Assembly: GCA_023053545.1 (NCBI GenBank)
Contig: JAKZAN010000006.1
Span: 6,453,001 to 6,517,000 of the forward strand
DNA length: 64,000 bases
From: Lepidurus packardi
Taxonomy: Eukaryota > Arthropoda > Branchiopoda > Notostraca > Triopsidae
Direction: 5' to 3'
Below the pieces are notes generated by a model. It did no database searches, was not told where the DNA came from, and saw only the letters and a list, made by a program, of their open reading frames with translations. Every line of letters starts with the position of its first letter. The first letter of the stretch is position 1. This document shows, piece by piece, positions 11,388 to 23,712 of this stretch. Both the position numbers and the translations under genes were made by a program.

Positions 11388-14300
11388 TCGAAATCGCGGC
11401 AGATGGATGATGGGCCTATGCTTGAAAATGAAAGGATGTAATACAGAGGGGAAGAAAAGGAAGAGGGGGACAGGTGGAGGCAATAGCGTGTCAAGTTGAA
11501 CGCATCTGAAGGATCCACAAGTGAAAGTGCAAGGGCATCCGTTTACCTGACGAACTTTTCTGGCTCAACGTCGTGCAAGGTTCTCAATAGCTAATAAGGT
11601 GGTAGCCGTGCTTGACCAAGCTTCAGTCAAAAGTACCAATAGGTAAAGCTTATACAATAAAGCTTAGATAAAAGCAAAGCTCCGGCTTTCAAATTATGCA
11701 ACGTAGTCGTGTATAAAGTCACCAGAATTTTTTATGCTAGGTTGACTTTTTGATTAGATGGTTGCAAAGTTAGTTGCCCTCTCCTGTTGATGCGCTCAAG
11801 CAGATGGTCGAACGATTCCTGCGGAAATCAAAGAAAGACGAATTCAAAGCTTCTATCGCCTTTTTTGAGCCAATTCGCGTTTAGCAGTTTTGAGTTTGCT
11901 ATTCTGTTGAATCATTCTTCGGCCCCATGGAAAGGTAACCCAAACATTGAACATTTTTTTAGCTTTCTTGCATCTTGCTGAGCTGGTTTTGGGTTGCGCT
12001 GCTGCATGCATGCTTGCTTTGCTGGGTGGTTGTCGTCTATGGCCGAAGAAGCCGAGGTTTTTCCGTCGGACCACGCCTCCAGTTTTCTTGACTACATCCT
12101 TTCTTTAGCCCCGCAACGAAGACTTACCTGGAGCAGAAAGAAAGAAAGCCCAGAGGTTCCAGTCCGCACCCAGACCTTCGACAAAACGGATTGACGATGG
12201 TGCTGTGGTTGCAAGTGAATTCTAAGTGACTCCTTTTTACCTAAGAAAACGGATAATTTACTCAATATCGTCAGGTAAGACTTACGGGCCACTTTTTCCC
12301 TCGAATGTGCTTGGTGAAATACATTGTTCGGCAGCTGCTTAAGTTATCGTACAAGTTATCGTTATTTACTCACACATCTGCTGTAGGCGAGAATTACGTT
12401 ACGCTACGTAGTGATATGTTACGTGAAGCCTGAGTTTTGATGGTCATTAAGATACTAGCATAAAGAGCAATCGTAGCGCATCGTGCCTCCTACTAACCTT
12501 CTAGGGAACGATTACTTGGCTTGGTTGGTGAGCACGACAGGTTTAGGCGAAACTTCGGGCGAGGTGAAAGTAAAAGACCTGGCAATTGCTCTGTGCAAAT
12601 AGGATATGTTCACAATGAAAGCTTATTTACGCATTTCTGACTCGTTCCTTCGCTATAGGTTTATGAACCCATAGTGAAAAACAAAAGGAAACCTTTGTTG
12701 TCCGACGAGCAACAACCAAAAGGTCCAAAGTCTCTCACTCCCAGGCTATGTCAAGTTCTCAGGTTGCGACTTGCCGAGGCAAAGTTAATTTGTCTAAACA
12801 TGCCAGCACCGTCTTACCTTTAGCAGGAAAGTACGTTTTTTTACACTAGCGTTAGGCAGCTATTATGAACTCTCGAAAGCCTCTAAGCTCTAAGGTTTTC
12901 TTACAGTTATAGCCCCATATAAAAACGCTGAGAAAGCGGAAGTTGCACTGTTGGTCATGCTAACCTTTGTGAGGTTACGTTTCGTTAGAGGGGAAATTGT
13001 CTCTCTTTGACCAACAGTCCTGGTACCGTTAATCGGTCAATCAAGGAGGCCTTATCGGGGACCATTTTAGTGTTAAACGTGCCAGGAATCAAATTGCTGG
13101 CCATTTTTTTCATAGTACTCGTTATTTGCCACCGATGAAATAGGTCACTGACTTGATAAAAGAGAAGACTGGAAGAATTCGTGACTCTTTGAGGGAACGA
13201 ATCACAGGATCTCCGAGATCCGGAGTTTGTCGAAAACGTCTTTTGCTCTTCGCATGCACTCGAGGGCATACTTAACATTTTCTAGAGGCAAGAGTATTAT
13301 CATATTGTTATTCCGAGTCGTGTTTTGCATTATTAGTTTACAAATGAAGCTCCGTGTTTAAGTTGTGTTAAAGATGTTAAAGCTGGAACGAGTTAGAACA
13401 TAAAAGGGAATTAGTCACAGCCTTGAAAAGGAAGCTGGTTGGTGTAACAAGTAAAAGGGTACCAAAACATATCGTCGGGTGCAGATCGAGTCCAGAGTGA
13501 ATTGCGAATTTTGCCGTAGAAAAGTGCACCTGCACGTTTCAGATTCTCTTTCTTCATTAGCAACTTCGCCCAAACAACCCCTTCAAGTTCACTTCTGGAA
13601 AGGGTGGGGTTGTTTACCTTGTTCTTTCGCGTACTGCCCGAATTGCATAAACGTTAGTTGTTTCACTTTTTTGCGTTAATAGTTGACTAAAGCCGTTTTG
13701 CCAACCGTTCCAGGACAGGTTATACTCGAGTTTGCATGTTGGGCATTGAGAAGGAGATCCGCTTTTGCTGTGAATCCTTTTTGTGTTGTATGCATTGTTT
13801 GTAAGTTATGCTTGAAATTCCAGAAAAAAAGACTCAAAAGTGAAACCTGTCAACCAACTTTGCCTGTGGAAAAGGTAAAGGCACAGCCCAAAACCGAACA
13901 ACTGGTTCCCAGATAACAAAAACGATAGAATTAAAAAGCTTTGAACCCGCAGCAACGAACGAGGGACTTAACCATCAGAAAAAGACATACAAAAGCTCAA
14001 GCTGAGCGTAGAGATATGCCATAGCAGCCAAGGCCAAAATTGGTACTTCTTATATTCCAGCATCTTGTCTTCTTCCTTTGCCCTAAGCGCAACCTCTTTA
14101 CCTTGAAAAGATTGCAAGTGACGATTGTGGTTATCGCTGCCATAAAGGATAAGAAAGCGACTTAAGTTTGCTATTTTCCAAAGAAAGTGTAACTAGCCAT
14201 GCAGACGCTTATTCATCGCGTCCTTTCTATTAAGAGTTAGCCATGTTTTGCTGCAACTGCTAGAGAAATCATTATTCAAGCAATCGCACCATAAACGATC

Positions 14301-14747
14301 ATGTAGCACAGAGCTCTTTACCTCACAAAAAGAGAGTTTTGGTTCAGCCTTTCCGTGACAGAGGCTTCTTCATTTGTCATCCATTAAAGTACGAAGGCCT
14401 CGGTTAACATAAGTAAGCGTAAAGGTTAACCACATAACCAGTGCTTAAATTAGACGCAACATATTGACGTCACCTTCTTCGCATGAATCGAAAAAACCTC
14501 TTGGCCTTGGCGTGGTTGGAAGATTGCGAAAGCTAAAAGAGAGTTGTTCTAGCCTTTCTGTTTGATTCGGTCGACGTGATTTCGACTAAGATAACTATAA
14601 AAAAAGTGTTCACTTAATGTCTTAGCCTAGGAAACGCATCTCTTATTGAAACTATGTTAAATTTAAACCAGCTCTTAAACTAATGCCTGAATAAATTTTT
14701 TAATTATCTAGGAAGATCGTGGTTTGCTGTGGCGAACTTGCGGAATA
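11388..14747. other. Gene-poor interval with no recognised gene
   Basis: About 3.4 kb between UBOX5 and the PTB adaptor. All reading frames here are short and match nothing I know. An acceptor-like CTAG occurs just before the adaptor ATG (near 14710), so this interval probably includes its leader exon, first intron and promoter. No repeat family, hairpin or RNA gene was recognised. Confidence 0.5.
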
Positions 14748-17700
14748 ATGGCCGGCCCAGGCAAATGCTCGTTTTATGTTTGGTTCCTCGGAGCCAAAGA
14801 ATCTAAAGGCCTTCGGGGAGAAGAGTTCATCACTCCCGTCGTTAAGTATGATATATGATTCCCTTATAGATGTATCGAATGTGTGGTTGCAGAATGTGTT
14901 ATGAGTAACTCATGGTTAATGTTCATATCACGCTCAGCTTTTTGTGGGCAATCTTAAATTTAATTTTTACATAAATCATGTTATGATTTATGCTAATTTC
15001 CTTTTCGATATTATATTCATGTTCGTTTTTATTTAAAACATGTTTTTTGTATCGATTTATGTTGACAGGTACCTTTGCCAGAAAGAATATGAAGCAGAGC
15101 CCGGGAAAGTTACTTTGCAAGTAAGCGAAAAGGGTTTGAAAGTGATCCAAAATGTTGCCGTGACCCGGAATTCGTCAGGCATATCAACCGGTATATCGGA
15201 AGTGGTCAAGCACTTTATTCCACACCATGCCATCACCTATGTTATGCAACAAGAAGACATTATTGCCTGCATTGTACTCATGTATAATCCCCTGACCAAG
15301 TGTCCTTTGCATGTTCACGTTTATCGCTGCGATTCGGAAGAAACCGCAGACTTCCTGCGCAATCAACTGGAAGCCTTGGTTAGCTTGCCTGAGAACCAAC
15401 GGAAAGTAACGGAATTGGAAGACCGTTTGAAATCGCAAGGCTTGATCCCAACCGGGAACGCCAAATTACTCAAATCGTCCGATACAGGCTTTGGCGGCTC
15501 TATGGATTTTGATAACCAATCCGAGGATATGGAACTTGAACGCATTAAAGATACTCATCAGGAGACGGACAAATCTCGAAAGTCGGTGAGGGGTGCAGGG
15601 CAGTCGCCAGACCAAGAAAGGATTGCGACGCTTTACGACTCCTTAGCAGCGGAATTGCGAAGCAAACTGAAAGTGAAAACTGCCACGCCCATCCTTTTGC
15701 CTCCCAAGGACTATGAAACTGAGACGACGACTCGCTTCGCCAATAACAATAAGCAAAACTCGCAGCGACACTTCGTGGCAAATTCTAGATCTGCTAACGA
15801 GCCCGAAATGGATTCCAGAAGGTCAACGCTGAACAGCAGTGCCGAGCTTACTCGACCGGTTTACCACGCCAAAACACCGGTGATGGAATCTCGAGAAAAA
15901 ACGACCCGTTTGAGAGAGACCGTAGTAGTGAAGGGCGACCGTTCTTCTGATCGTAATCCGCAATTGAGCCGTTCTTCCTCCCATCCGCAAACTCGAATCA
16001 ACTGCGAGAAGTACAATAGGAGCCAATCTCGCGAGGAGTTGGAGGATTCCAGCGAGCCTTCCAGCGGCATTGGCTCGGATCATCCGCCAAGTCCCTTGTT
16101 TGAACGATCTGTTCTTCCTGCGGCTCCTCCAGGTACGTAGTAGAGGCTTTTCTTTCAAATTTCCCGTTATGATGGATGAGACTTGGCTTCCCCCCAGATT
16201 TACTCGTCCTCATTTGAACCTGTAACGTAATGCTACTGGTCCAGCATTTTAAGACTATGTAATGAAGGCGATGTACTCGTATCAAGTAGTGTATATAATG
16301 GTATGCTTTGGACCTTCAAACCATGCTAGGCCAAAGAAGAGAATTTTGAAAAGTGGCTTTTGGGTAAGCCCCGTTCCACCCACGCATATTGATGAGAATA
16401 TGGAAAAAAGGGTGACGTCAACTTGGAAAGGGAAAGGTGTTTTCGGGTGTCGTAAGAAATGTGACCTCAAAACTAGAGAAAAGCGTGAGGGGACTGGGCG
16501 CTTTTAGCTGCAGAGGAAGCATAAGCATTCCTATGTTCTAAGTTACGGTTCTTGTCTGTTGGATCACGTCTAACTTACACAACTGACTTAATGCGCATTG
16601 ATTTATTTTCCCAGAAGAGCGCCACACCACGCGAGAAGAGAAGAATGCAGCACGCGAAAGATTTCAAGGCGCCCGGGCTGTGTTTCGTTCCTTGGAAAAA
16701 GGCGTTCAAGGCCACAGTACTAACAACCAGTTAACAACTAAATCCAGTTCTCGTTACCCTGAAGAGAAACAACATCGTAAAGTACTGACAGAGGACCGTT
16801 GCTTTGTCCGTACAGCCAGTTCCCGAAACCACTTGTATGAAGATCAGCCGCGTCAGTCGCACTCTTTGTCACATGCCAAAAACCTTCGACGTTCTGGCTC
16901 CAAGCCGAACTTGTACAAAGGTTACGATTACGATGACGAAGAAAACGACCGGAATTACGACGTTAGTCGAGAGCGAGATCGCGATCGTCATGTAAACGGA
17001 TCAAGAAAAGACGTGGGAGGAGGAATGCATCGCGTCAGTTCAAAGACCCACGTGTATGAAGACGATCGTAGTAAGCCTTTTAGGTCCATGAGTTACCAAG
17101 AGCCTCGCGTTTATGACCATCGAAGTGATCGTAAACGGTTTAGTTATCACGAACCGGAATATCTTGGGAGTGGGAGAGAAGAGCGAGAACGAACCAGCCG
17201 AAGGGATGCGAGCAACATGGAAGCTTGGTCGACCCAGCGTGCCGAAGTATATCTTCGCGACCCAGTAGTAGCCCATATTCCATTGGTTGGCAATAAAGAT
17301 CGTTATATGGGTCGTTCCATGATGGATCTGCGTTCGGGCTCTGATGAATACAATTTGATGCGGAAGCTGGACAGACACGCATCCCAAGAAGGCTTTTTGG
17401 ATCGGGATTATGGACCTGGACCAACTCCAGCCAGAAATGATCGCGTGCAGAAAGCCCAGTACGTTGATCACGGTCATTCCAAAAAGGAACATTTTGACCG
17501 TGATCGTTATCATGATGAACGCACAGCTAAATACAACCAGACTTTGCTTGAAACTCCTACCAAACGGAAACCGGAAAATCGCCAAGTTAAGCATCCTGAA
17601 TACACTCCAGAATCTCGGAGTCGGATCCCTGGCTTAGATCGCGAATCTGCTCGCTTAGACCATCACTTACTAAAGTCGTCGTCATCTAAGCTTAATTCTT

Positions 17701-17765
17701 ATGCACGTTCTCCGGACGAACGCGACAAACGGCACTATTACGGAAACAGTGATCCCCAGCGTTGA
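14748..17765 (+). CDS. PTB/PID-like domain adaptor with long disordered basic tail (unnamed)
   Basis: Three exons: 14748-14845, 15069-16132 and 16615-17765, giving 770 residues in frame. Residues 8-150 look like a phosphotyrosine-binding (PH-like) fold: SFYVWFLGAKESKG, then TPVVKYLC, GKVTLQVSEKGLKVIQ, HHAITYVMQQED, CPLHVHVYRCDS and a final helix EETADFLRNQLEAL. I could not name the family. The rest is low-complexity, rich in Arg, Ser, Asp and Tyr, with repeated units such as SSRNHLYED and SSKTHVYEDD, and many RxxS-type sites. There is no catalytic domain, signal peptide or membrane span, so a cytoplasmic scaffold is the likely role (inference). If intron 2 is retained, the frame stops at TAG 16138-16140 and leaves a shorter form. 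The start is the first ATG after an acceptor-like sequence. Confidence 0.7.
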
Positions 17766-18149
17766 TTTGTATGTCCTTTATGACCTTATTATCTATACGG
17801 CTTGTTTTGCTTGAGCTTGTATACATTTTGTACATTACATTGCCATGCAGCACTTTTATTCTCATTATTCATGATTTATTTTTATTAATTTATTTGATTA
17901 TTCATTTTTATTCCTTATTCTCAATGGTTCACTTGTTTTCGAGAATTTCTTTGAAAAGAGCATAAATGATAAGAGTTGAGCTAATTTTCCAGGATGAGAC
18001 CAAAACCGAAGGAACGTCAGATCAGAAAATTCTGAAAATTCAAATCTACAACTATCGCCATCTGATGCAAGGAAAGGAAGTAACCGGTCTTGGATCACGG
18101 TTGTTTTGGTTTATGCATGTGTATTTTTGAAGCAGAAACAGTTGCAATT

Positions 18150-20448
18150 ATGATGGTTTTTGAGCATGTACGGCAGCTATATGATCAGAAATTGTACAGT
18201 AATGTTACAGCACTGGTGAGATCTATAATCTGGAAGTCAGGAAGTCTTATATTACCCTTTCTTAGGTTCCATTGGTGCTGGCTGCTAATGACTACCAGGG
18301 GAACCAACAGCTACTTACCCAAAACGGTGTTTTACATACCATGGTTCTGTACGCTGACTCCTTACGTGAATTACGAGAATTTGCACGCGCTGAGGTTGCT
18401 TATCGCAAAGCACTTCAGCTCAGAAAGCATTATCCTAAGTCAAAAGTAGGAATTAAGGATTTACCTTCAGAAACAGGTACACCAAAATTGTGTCTCTTAT
18501 CACACTATAATCTAAGATTCTTTCTGAAATTTAAGATATTAAGTACCACGTTCATCTTTGCCATGTCGCTATGAAGCAACCAGTTCAAGCTGTGATCATT
18601 TTACAGTCCATTCCTGCAAAGGAACGCACTACAAAAGTTAACATGGCTCTTGCTAATTTGTATGTGCAAACCGGGATGGAGCGTTCCGCGGTGAAAGCTT
18701 ACAAAGAAGTAGTCAAGGTTGCTTTCATACTAATAAAATTATTTTGCTTCCAAAGCTAATGAATTTTAATGCAGGAGTGTCCTTTGGCTATGGAAGCTCT
18801 CAATGCACTTGTAAAGTTAGGAGTGAGTAGTAGTGAAATTTTCAAATTGATATTTGATGGAAGTCCTCCACCTCCCCATCTCGTTTGGTATGGTGTAAAG
18901 TTAGAAAATACATTTCGATAACCTCCATATTTTTTTTTTCTTCTTAGGCTGGAACATTGGATCAAAGGACAATTGTTGTTATACTCTCGTGACTTCGCTG
19001 AAGCATTTAAGACGTTCAAACTTGCACCGATGAAAGAAAATGTCCCTCTCTTAGTATCCTTAGCTACGTCGTTCTATATGGCTGGAAATTCAAACTGCGC
19101 TCTAGACTTATTTCAGAGGGTAGGTTCGTGTCGTTTATGGGCATGGCACAACCTGATATTTCGGTCTTCCGTTTTGATGTTTTAGTCCCAAGCTATCGAT
19201 CCTTTGCATTTGAAAGGAATGGACTTACTAGCCACGATCCTGTACAGTGAAAGGAAGGTTGCCGAGCTGGAAACGTTAGCGACACGAATCGTGACAATCA
19301 ACGAGGCAAGGCCCGAAGGATGGGTAGCCATTGGTTATGCCAGTTTATTACAGAAGAAACATACGCGTGCCCTTTACTTAGCACATAAAGTAGAGAACTA
19401 TCTGGTTGGTTACCCCGTACTTATTGCTGTTTTAGGCTTGCACGGCTGCTCCTGCGAACATCGAAGCTCTTCTTCTTAAAGCTAATGTCCTACAAGATAT
19501 GAAAAAGCACACAGAAGCTGTGAGCCATTATCGGTAAAGTTAAAACAGTATTTACATTGAGTAGAAGATACTTAGCCTTTGTAATCCTTAACAGGGAGGC
19601 CTTGCAATTATCAGCACATCGCTTGGAAACTTATCGTGGCCTAGTGGAGTGTTACACGGCAATGCAAAGACTGAAAGAAGCTATTCATATAGCTGCTAAC
19701 GCTCTTCACACTGTTGGACATAATGTTCGATCACTCACGGTAAAATATCCTTTTTTACCATATGCGATAATGATGAGTAATGGTCTAGCTTTACGCTTCT
19801 GTACTCTTAATGGATTCCGCAACCTTGAGCAAAGGAAGATCCATCTTAGAGAAGGCGATTGGTCAAGATCCTTGTCATTGGCCTGCTGTGGAGTTACTGG
19901 TTAATTCCCTGGTCCAGGTACTGCAAAAAAAGGATCTTTGATAACACTCCAGATAATTCTACTTTTCTTATAAAGGCTGGGAAACAAGCGCCAGCTATTG
20001 AAATACTTAAGAAACATATAGCATGCAAACCTTCAGGACGCGCTCATCATTTGCTTGGCGATTTATACGTTTGTATGGGGGAAAAAGATAAAGGTCTTGA
20101 CCATTTCACCCATGCTCTTGCGTAAGTTTCAGTAAATTTGATAAATATACCTTTGATGAAAGATTCTTTTCTTGGAGAAAGTTTGGATCCTACTAACACG
20201 AAAGCCTTAGAAGCCAGCAATAGATTGGAAAGTGCTTTGGTTGGCAGTTTGGGCCATTCTTCTGAGTTAGAAGCAGAAGACGTACCCGAATCTGATGAGG
20301 AGGTATGTATAGTTTTCCCTGACCTTTTTCTTTCTTTTATGTTTAAGAACTCTAATACGTTCCTGTTTACTAGTTAATGCTTTCACAGGGGATTGAAGAT
20401 GCAGAAGCTGGATGGTCGGATGTTGAGTTTTCGCCTTACCCTCGATAG
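18150..20448 (+). CDS. APC7: Anaphase-promoting complex subunit 7 (APC7/CDC27-type TPR protein)
   Basis: Twelve exons: 18150-18215, 18266-18476, 18536-18717, 18775-18887, 18948-19119, 19186-19389, 19436-19533, 19595-19739, 19789-19917, 19976-20121, 20182-20302 and 20389-20448 (548 residues). APC7 is a TPR scaffold of the anaphase-promoting complex, the ubiquitin ligase that triggers mitotic exit. Matches to the vertebrate protein are ordered: FEHVRQLYDQKLYSNV, VLYADSLRE, ILQSIPAKERTTKVNMALAN, PLHLKGMDLLA, HTRALYLAHKA, LVECYTAMQRLKEAI and LDPTNTKALE, followed by an acidic tail (EDVPESDEE). TPR-like repeats fill most of the length. Introns are very small; the sixth is only 46 bp. The acceptor of exon 11 was placed at 20181 because only that keeps the frame. 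Confidence 0.92.
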
Positions 20449-23400
20449 TTTATAATAGCTTTTTAAAATGCTATCTTAAAAGATGACGTGAAATAGAGTA
20501 AACCAAGTTATCAGAAAACAGGAAAGCTATATGTCATAAAGATGTTGTTCTCTTGCCACGTTTCATTTGTGCGATTATACGATTTCAACCATTTTACCGG
20601 GTTAAAATTTTTTCGAATCTCAAAAAAAGCCTTGCATGGTGCTGCCTCTACCGATTAAGTTGTAGTACTATCTTGTATGTTTCGAGTGGCAACTTGAGAG
20701 CACTGCCATGCTTAGGTCAGTTCTCTTTCGTGTGTTGATTATGGAGGTGTAAGAACAAGGATAGTGGTGGTTTATGTAAATATAGTGTGCGTTACGAAGA
20801 CAGTGCGCGCACGTATTGCTAATGGAAATCAGAAGTGACTGGTAACTAAACTACTCAAGTTTGCCTTTTCATCAAGTTTACGCGCCTTTTCTCCGGTAAA
20901 TTACACTGGCCTTAATTTAAATTTTAATCATACAAAGTCTTTGCAAAAAAGAGTAAAAAATGATGTGTTGACGAGTTGATTACGTGAAGTTTTGAACGGA
21001 CCCCAGTTGAATGGTTGGCTGAAAATTCGATCCTTTGCACGTCATCGTTCATTAGATACTCTCGACTCAGCATCCCTTATCCCTTCTGTAACGGAAAGGG
21101 AAAACGATAGTGATAGAGAAAACGAAAGACCTCTCGACTCGAGGTCCAAGGGCTATCGCTAGCAAATTACGCTTACAAATCTACCCCCAGAACTCTTTCG
21201 GAAAAGATGGCAGGGGTGAGAGCTGTTAAACCGTGAAAAAGGTTCACGTGTCCCCACGTATGTCATGTATATTGTATGTATCCTAAACGCTTCCATGCCC
21301 CCTCTTTGAAAGCGCCGCATGGGGTCCTACATCTCTTCCTTCTGCTGCTGCGGCCAGGATGCATGCAATGGCTATGCATATGATAACAGGCCTTGTTGAA
21401 AGCGAAAGTGTGGATCATAAACCCCTTTCTCGTTCGTTCAGCTAAAACAGCACTGATTCGTCTGTGCCATAAATACAAACAAACAATACGTCTGCTACCA
21501 AATCCTAGACAGCTGGCGGCAGTAGCAAACTCGTCGTTTGCGACTTGGGATTTGAGCGTTCCAAGCCGGCCTTCGATGTTCAAAGCGAATGCGAAGCTAG
21601 GAGCTAGACAACATATCTCACATGGAGAAAACGTGGAGGCACACAGATTGCTCCGCCACAAATCCATGTCTAAATACAACCCACACGTAATAAATGAAGG
21701 GGTGCGTTAACGCAAGGGCTGTGCTTGGCGTGGGTGTGAGTGATGAACCAAGCTCCACAAAGGGTTGATTACTGATTAGCAGACAGTTTGCTTTTTCCTT
21801 GCCACCCGAAATGGGGGCGTTGTGCCAAAAGAAAGGGAGTTAGGGAGGGGTAGGTAGTGAGGAACTTGCACACATGTGCGCCATTATCCGTATGTCTTTT
21901 ATGTTCCCAAGGACAAATTAGTACCCTTTCAGGGATTTTTTTTTAGAATTTTGCACTAAGTTCGGAAATTGAACACATGTGCGAACGGTTACTTTGTAAT
22001 TTAAGCGAAGAGCACCGGACTACCGGTCCCAAATTTCCATCCCTTGCAACAGTGCCTAATTTGATATCCTCTTCAATTCATTTCTTTTAAATCCAGTTTA
22101 TATGGATTGGGGAGAATCGTGTTTTGGGCGTCAGTGGTCTTATGTGTACTGTTATCGTGTTACTTACGCAAACAGCAACAACATACCACATCCCAGTCTT
22201 TCATTTCGAGGAACTGGGTATGTAGCTATAGCCAAACAGTTTAAAGTGACAGGAATTTTTTTACTTGTTTTCGTAATTTGCTTTATGCAACGACCCCTGC
22301 TTGGTTTTTTATGGGCTAAGAGTCTTGCTACAACATTATATTGATTTAACATGCAGCCGGACGTGCCGAAGATGTGAAAGATACATAGAGATATGAGAAA
22401 GTGGTTTGGCAAGCTGAACTCCGTTTTTTGCTAGACACATTATTTCTTCAGCTACTTCAAATGTCAAATTTCGCCTGATTGCTGTGTGCTGTAAGAAATT
22501 GTCTGAGTTTTGGAGAAAAAATTGAGTATGGGAATTGTGTTCCACTTTTTAGACATCTAACCGCAACCAAGTTTTTCCTAGTTTCTCCATAGGCCACAGC
22601 CCTACAAAGTCTTCGAAGCTTTGCCAATTTATTGCCGAGAAAACTTGGAAAGTTTTCGGCCCGGGAAGTCCTAATTTTAGTTCTCTATTAACGCAGCTCT
22701 CACACCACGCTTTTGCGAAGGAATTTTTTTTTTCTTTCGAAAGGAAATATAATCTTCTTGTTCTTCTTGGCAGCGGGAGCAGGTTCCTTAGCTATTACAT
22801 AGCGCGATGATGTTGCAATGCAAAGGACTCATCCGGAGATTGCACATCACTATTGCATTTCTAGCGTTTTTACCCTCAAAAGCAAGGTCAAAGAGCGCCG
22901 AGACCCCGATCAATAGCCCAGACGGGGCGACGGCGCCGCTGCGCTACTTAAAAGACACATCGCAGACAGGACAGGAGTAGGACCATATGTGGTAATGCAT
23001 CCTTGACGAAGAAATCCTCATCCTTAAGTTTTTACAAACCCCCAAAACCGACTTTGGACAGCCATCCCCCATCCCAGCCTGTCCAGCAATTAAGTGTACG
23101 CAAATTTGGGGGCGGAGCTGGAAAAGAGAGACTAAGGGCAAGGCGAAAAACGGGGAGGGATGCTGTTTCAGGATTTATATGCAGACAGGCAGTAAATCAA
23201 ATGGAGCAGTGAGCTTTCCGTTTCGCATGGAGAACTTGCGTGTTGTGTGTGGTGGACGAGTGACGCACGTGCGGGACAAATAAATGAGATAACGAAAAAG
23301 GGAAATGTAAAGCTTAGAGAGTTAGAAATTACTGTTTGTGGAGTTTAGTTTTCTAACCAAGAAACTGTAAGCCATTTTTCAAGAGAAATTCCCGCAACTC

Positions 23401-23712
23401 GGTGGTTTCGAAACCAAACTGGCTTCTAATACGCGCGCCGACTTATTATCTGATTAGACCTATTTCTAATCGTATTAAGTTAATGCAATACTCTACGTGA
23501 CGTTGTATCGGCAAATGATTGACGGCAGGAAGTCTTAAACTATTAGGTAATGCGAACGGGACTGACAAATCGAACGTTTTGGTTAGTTTACCTTGCCAAC
23601 ATGGTACTTGTGTTTGTTGTGTTTCGTTGTGTACCGTAAAGCCTCGTAAAAAAACGGTTCAAATAACCTTGTCATTAAAGTGTGTATTCTCGTAATTTTC
23701 ACAGGCATAAAG
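20449..23712. other. Gene-poor interval upstream of the GAS2-like gene
   Basis: About 3.3 kb without a recognisable coding exon. The only clear signal is an acceptor (tttcacag) ending at 23704, nine bases before the GAS2-like ATG, which implies a non-coding leader exon somewhere in this stretch. No repeat or RNA gene recognised. Confidence 0.5.

Noticed and set aside
12985-13278. 97-codon minus-strand frame in the 3.4-kb gap
   Set aside because: No recognisable domain or composition bias, and no flanking exon in a compatible phase.
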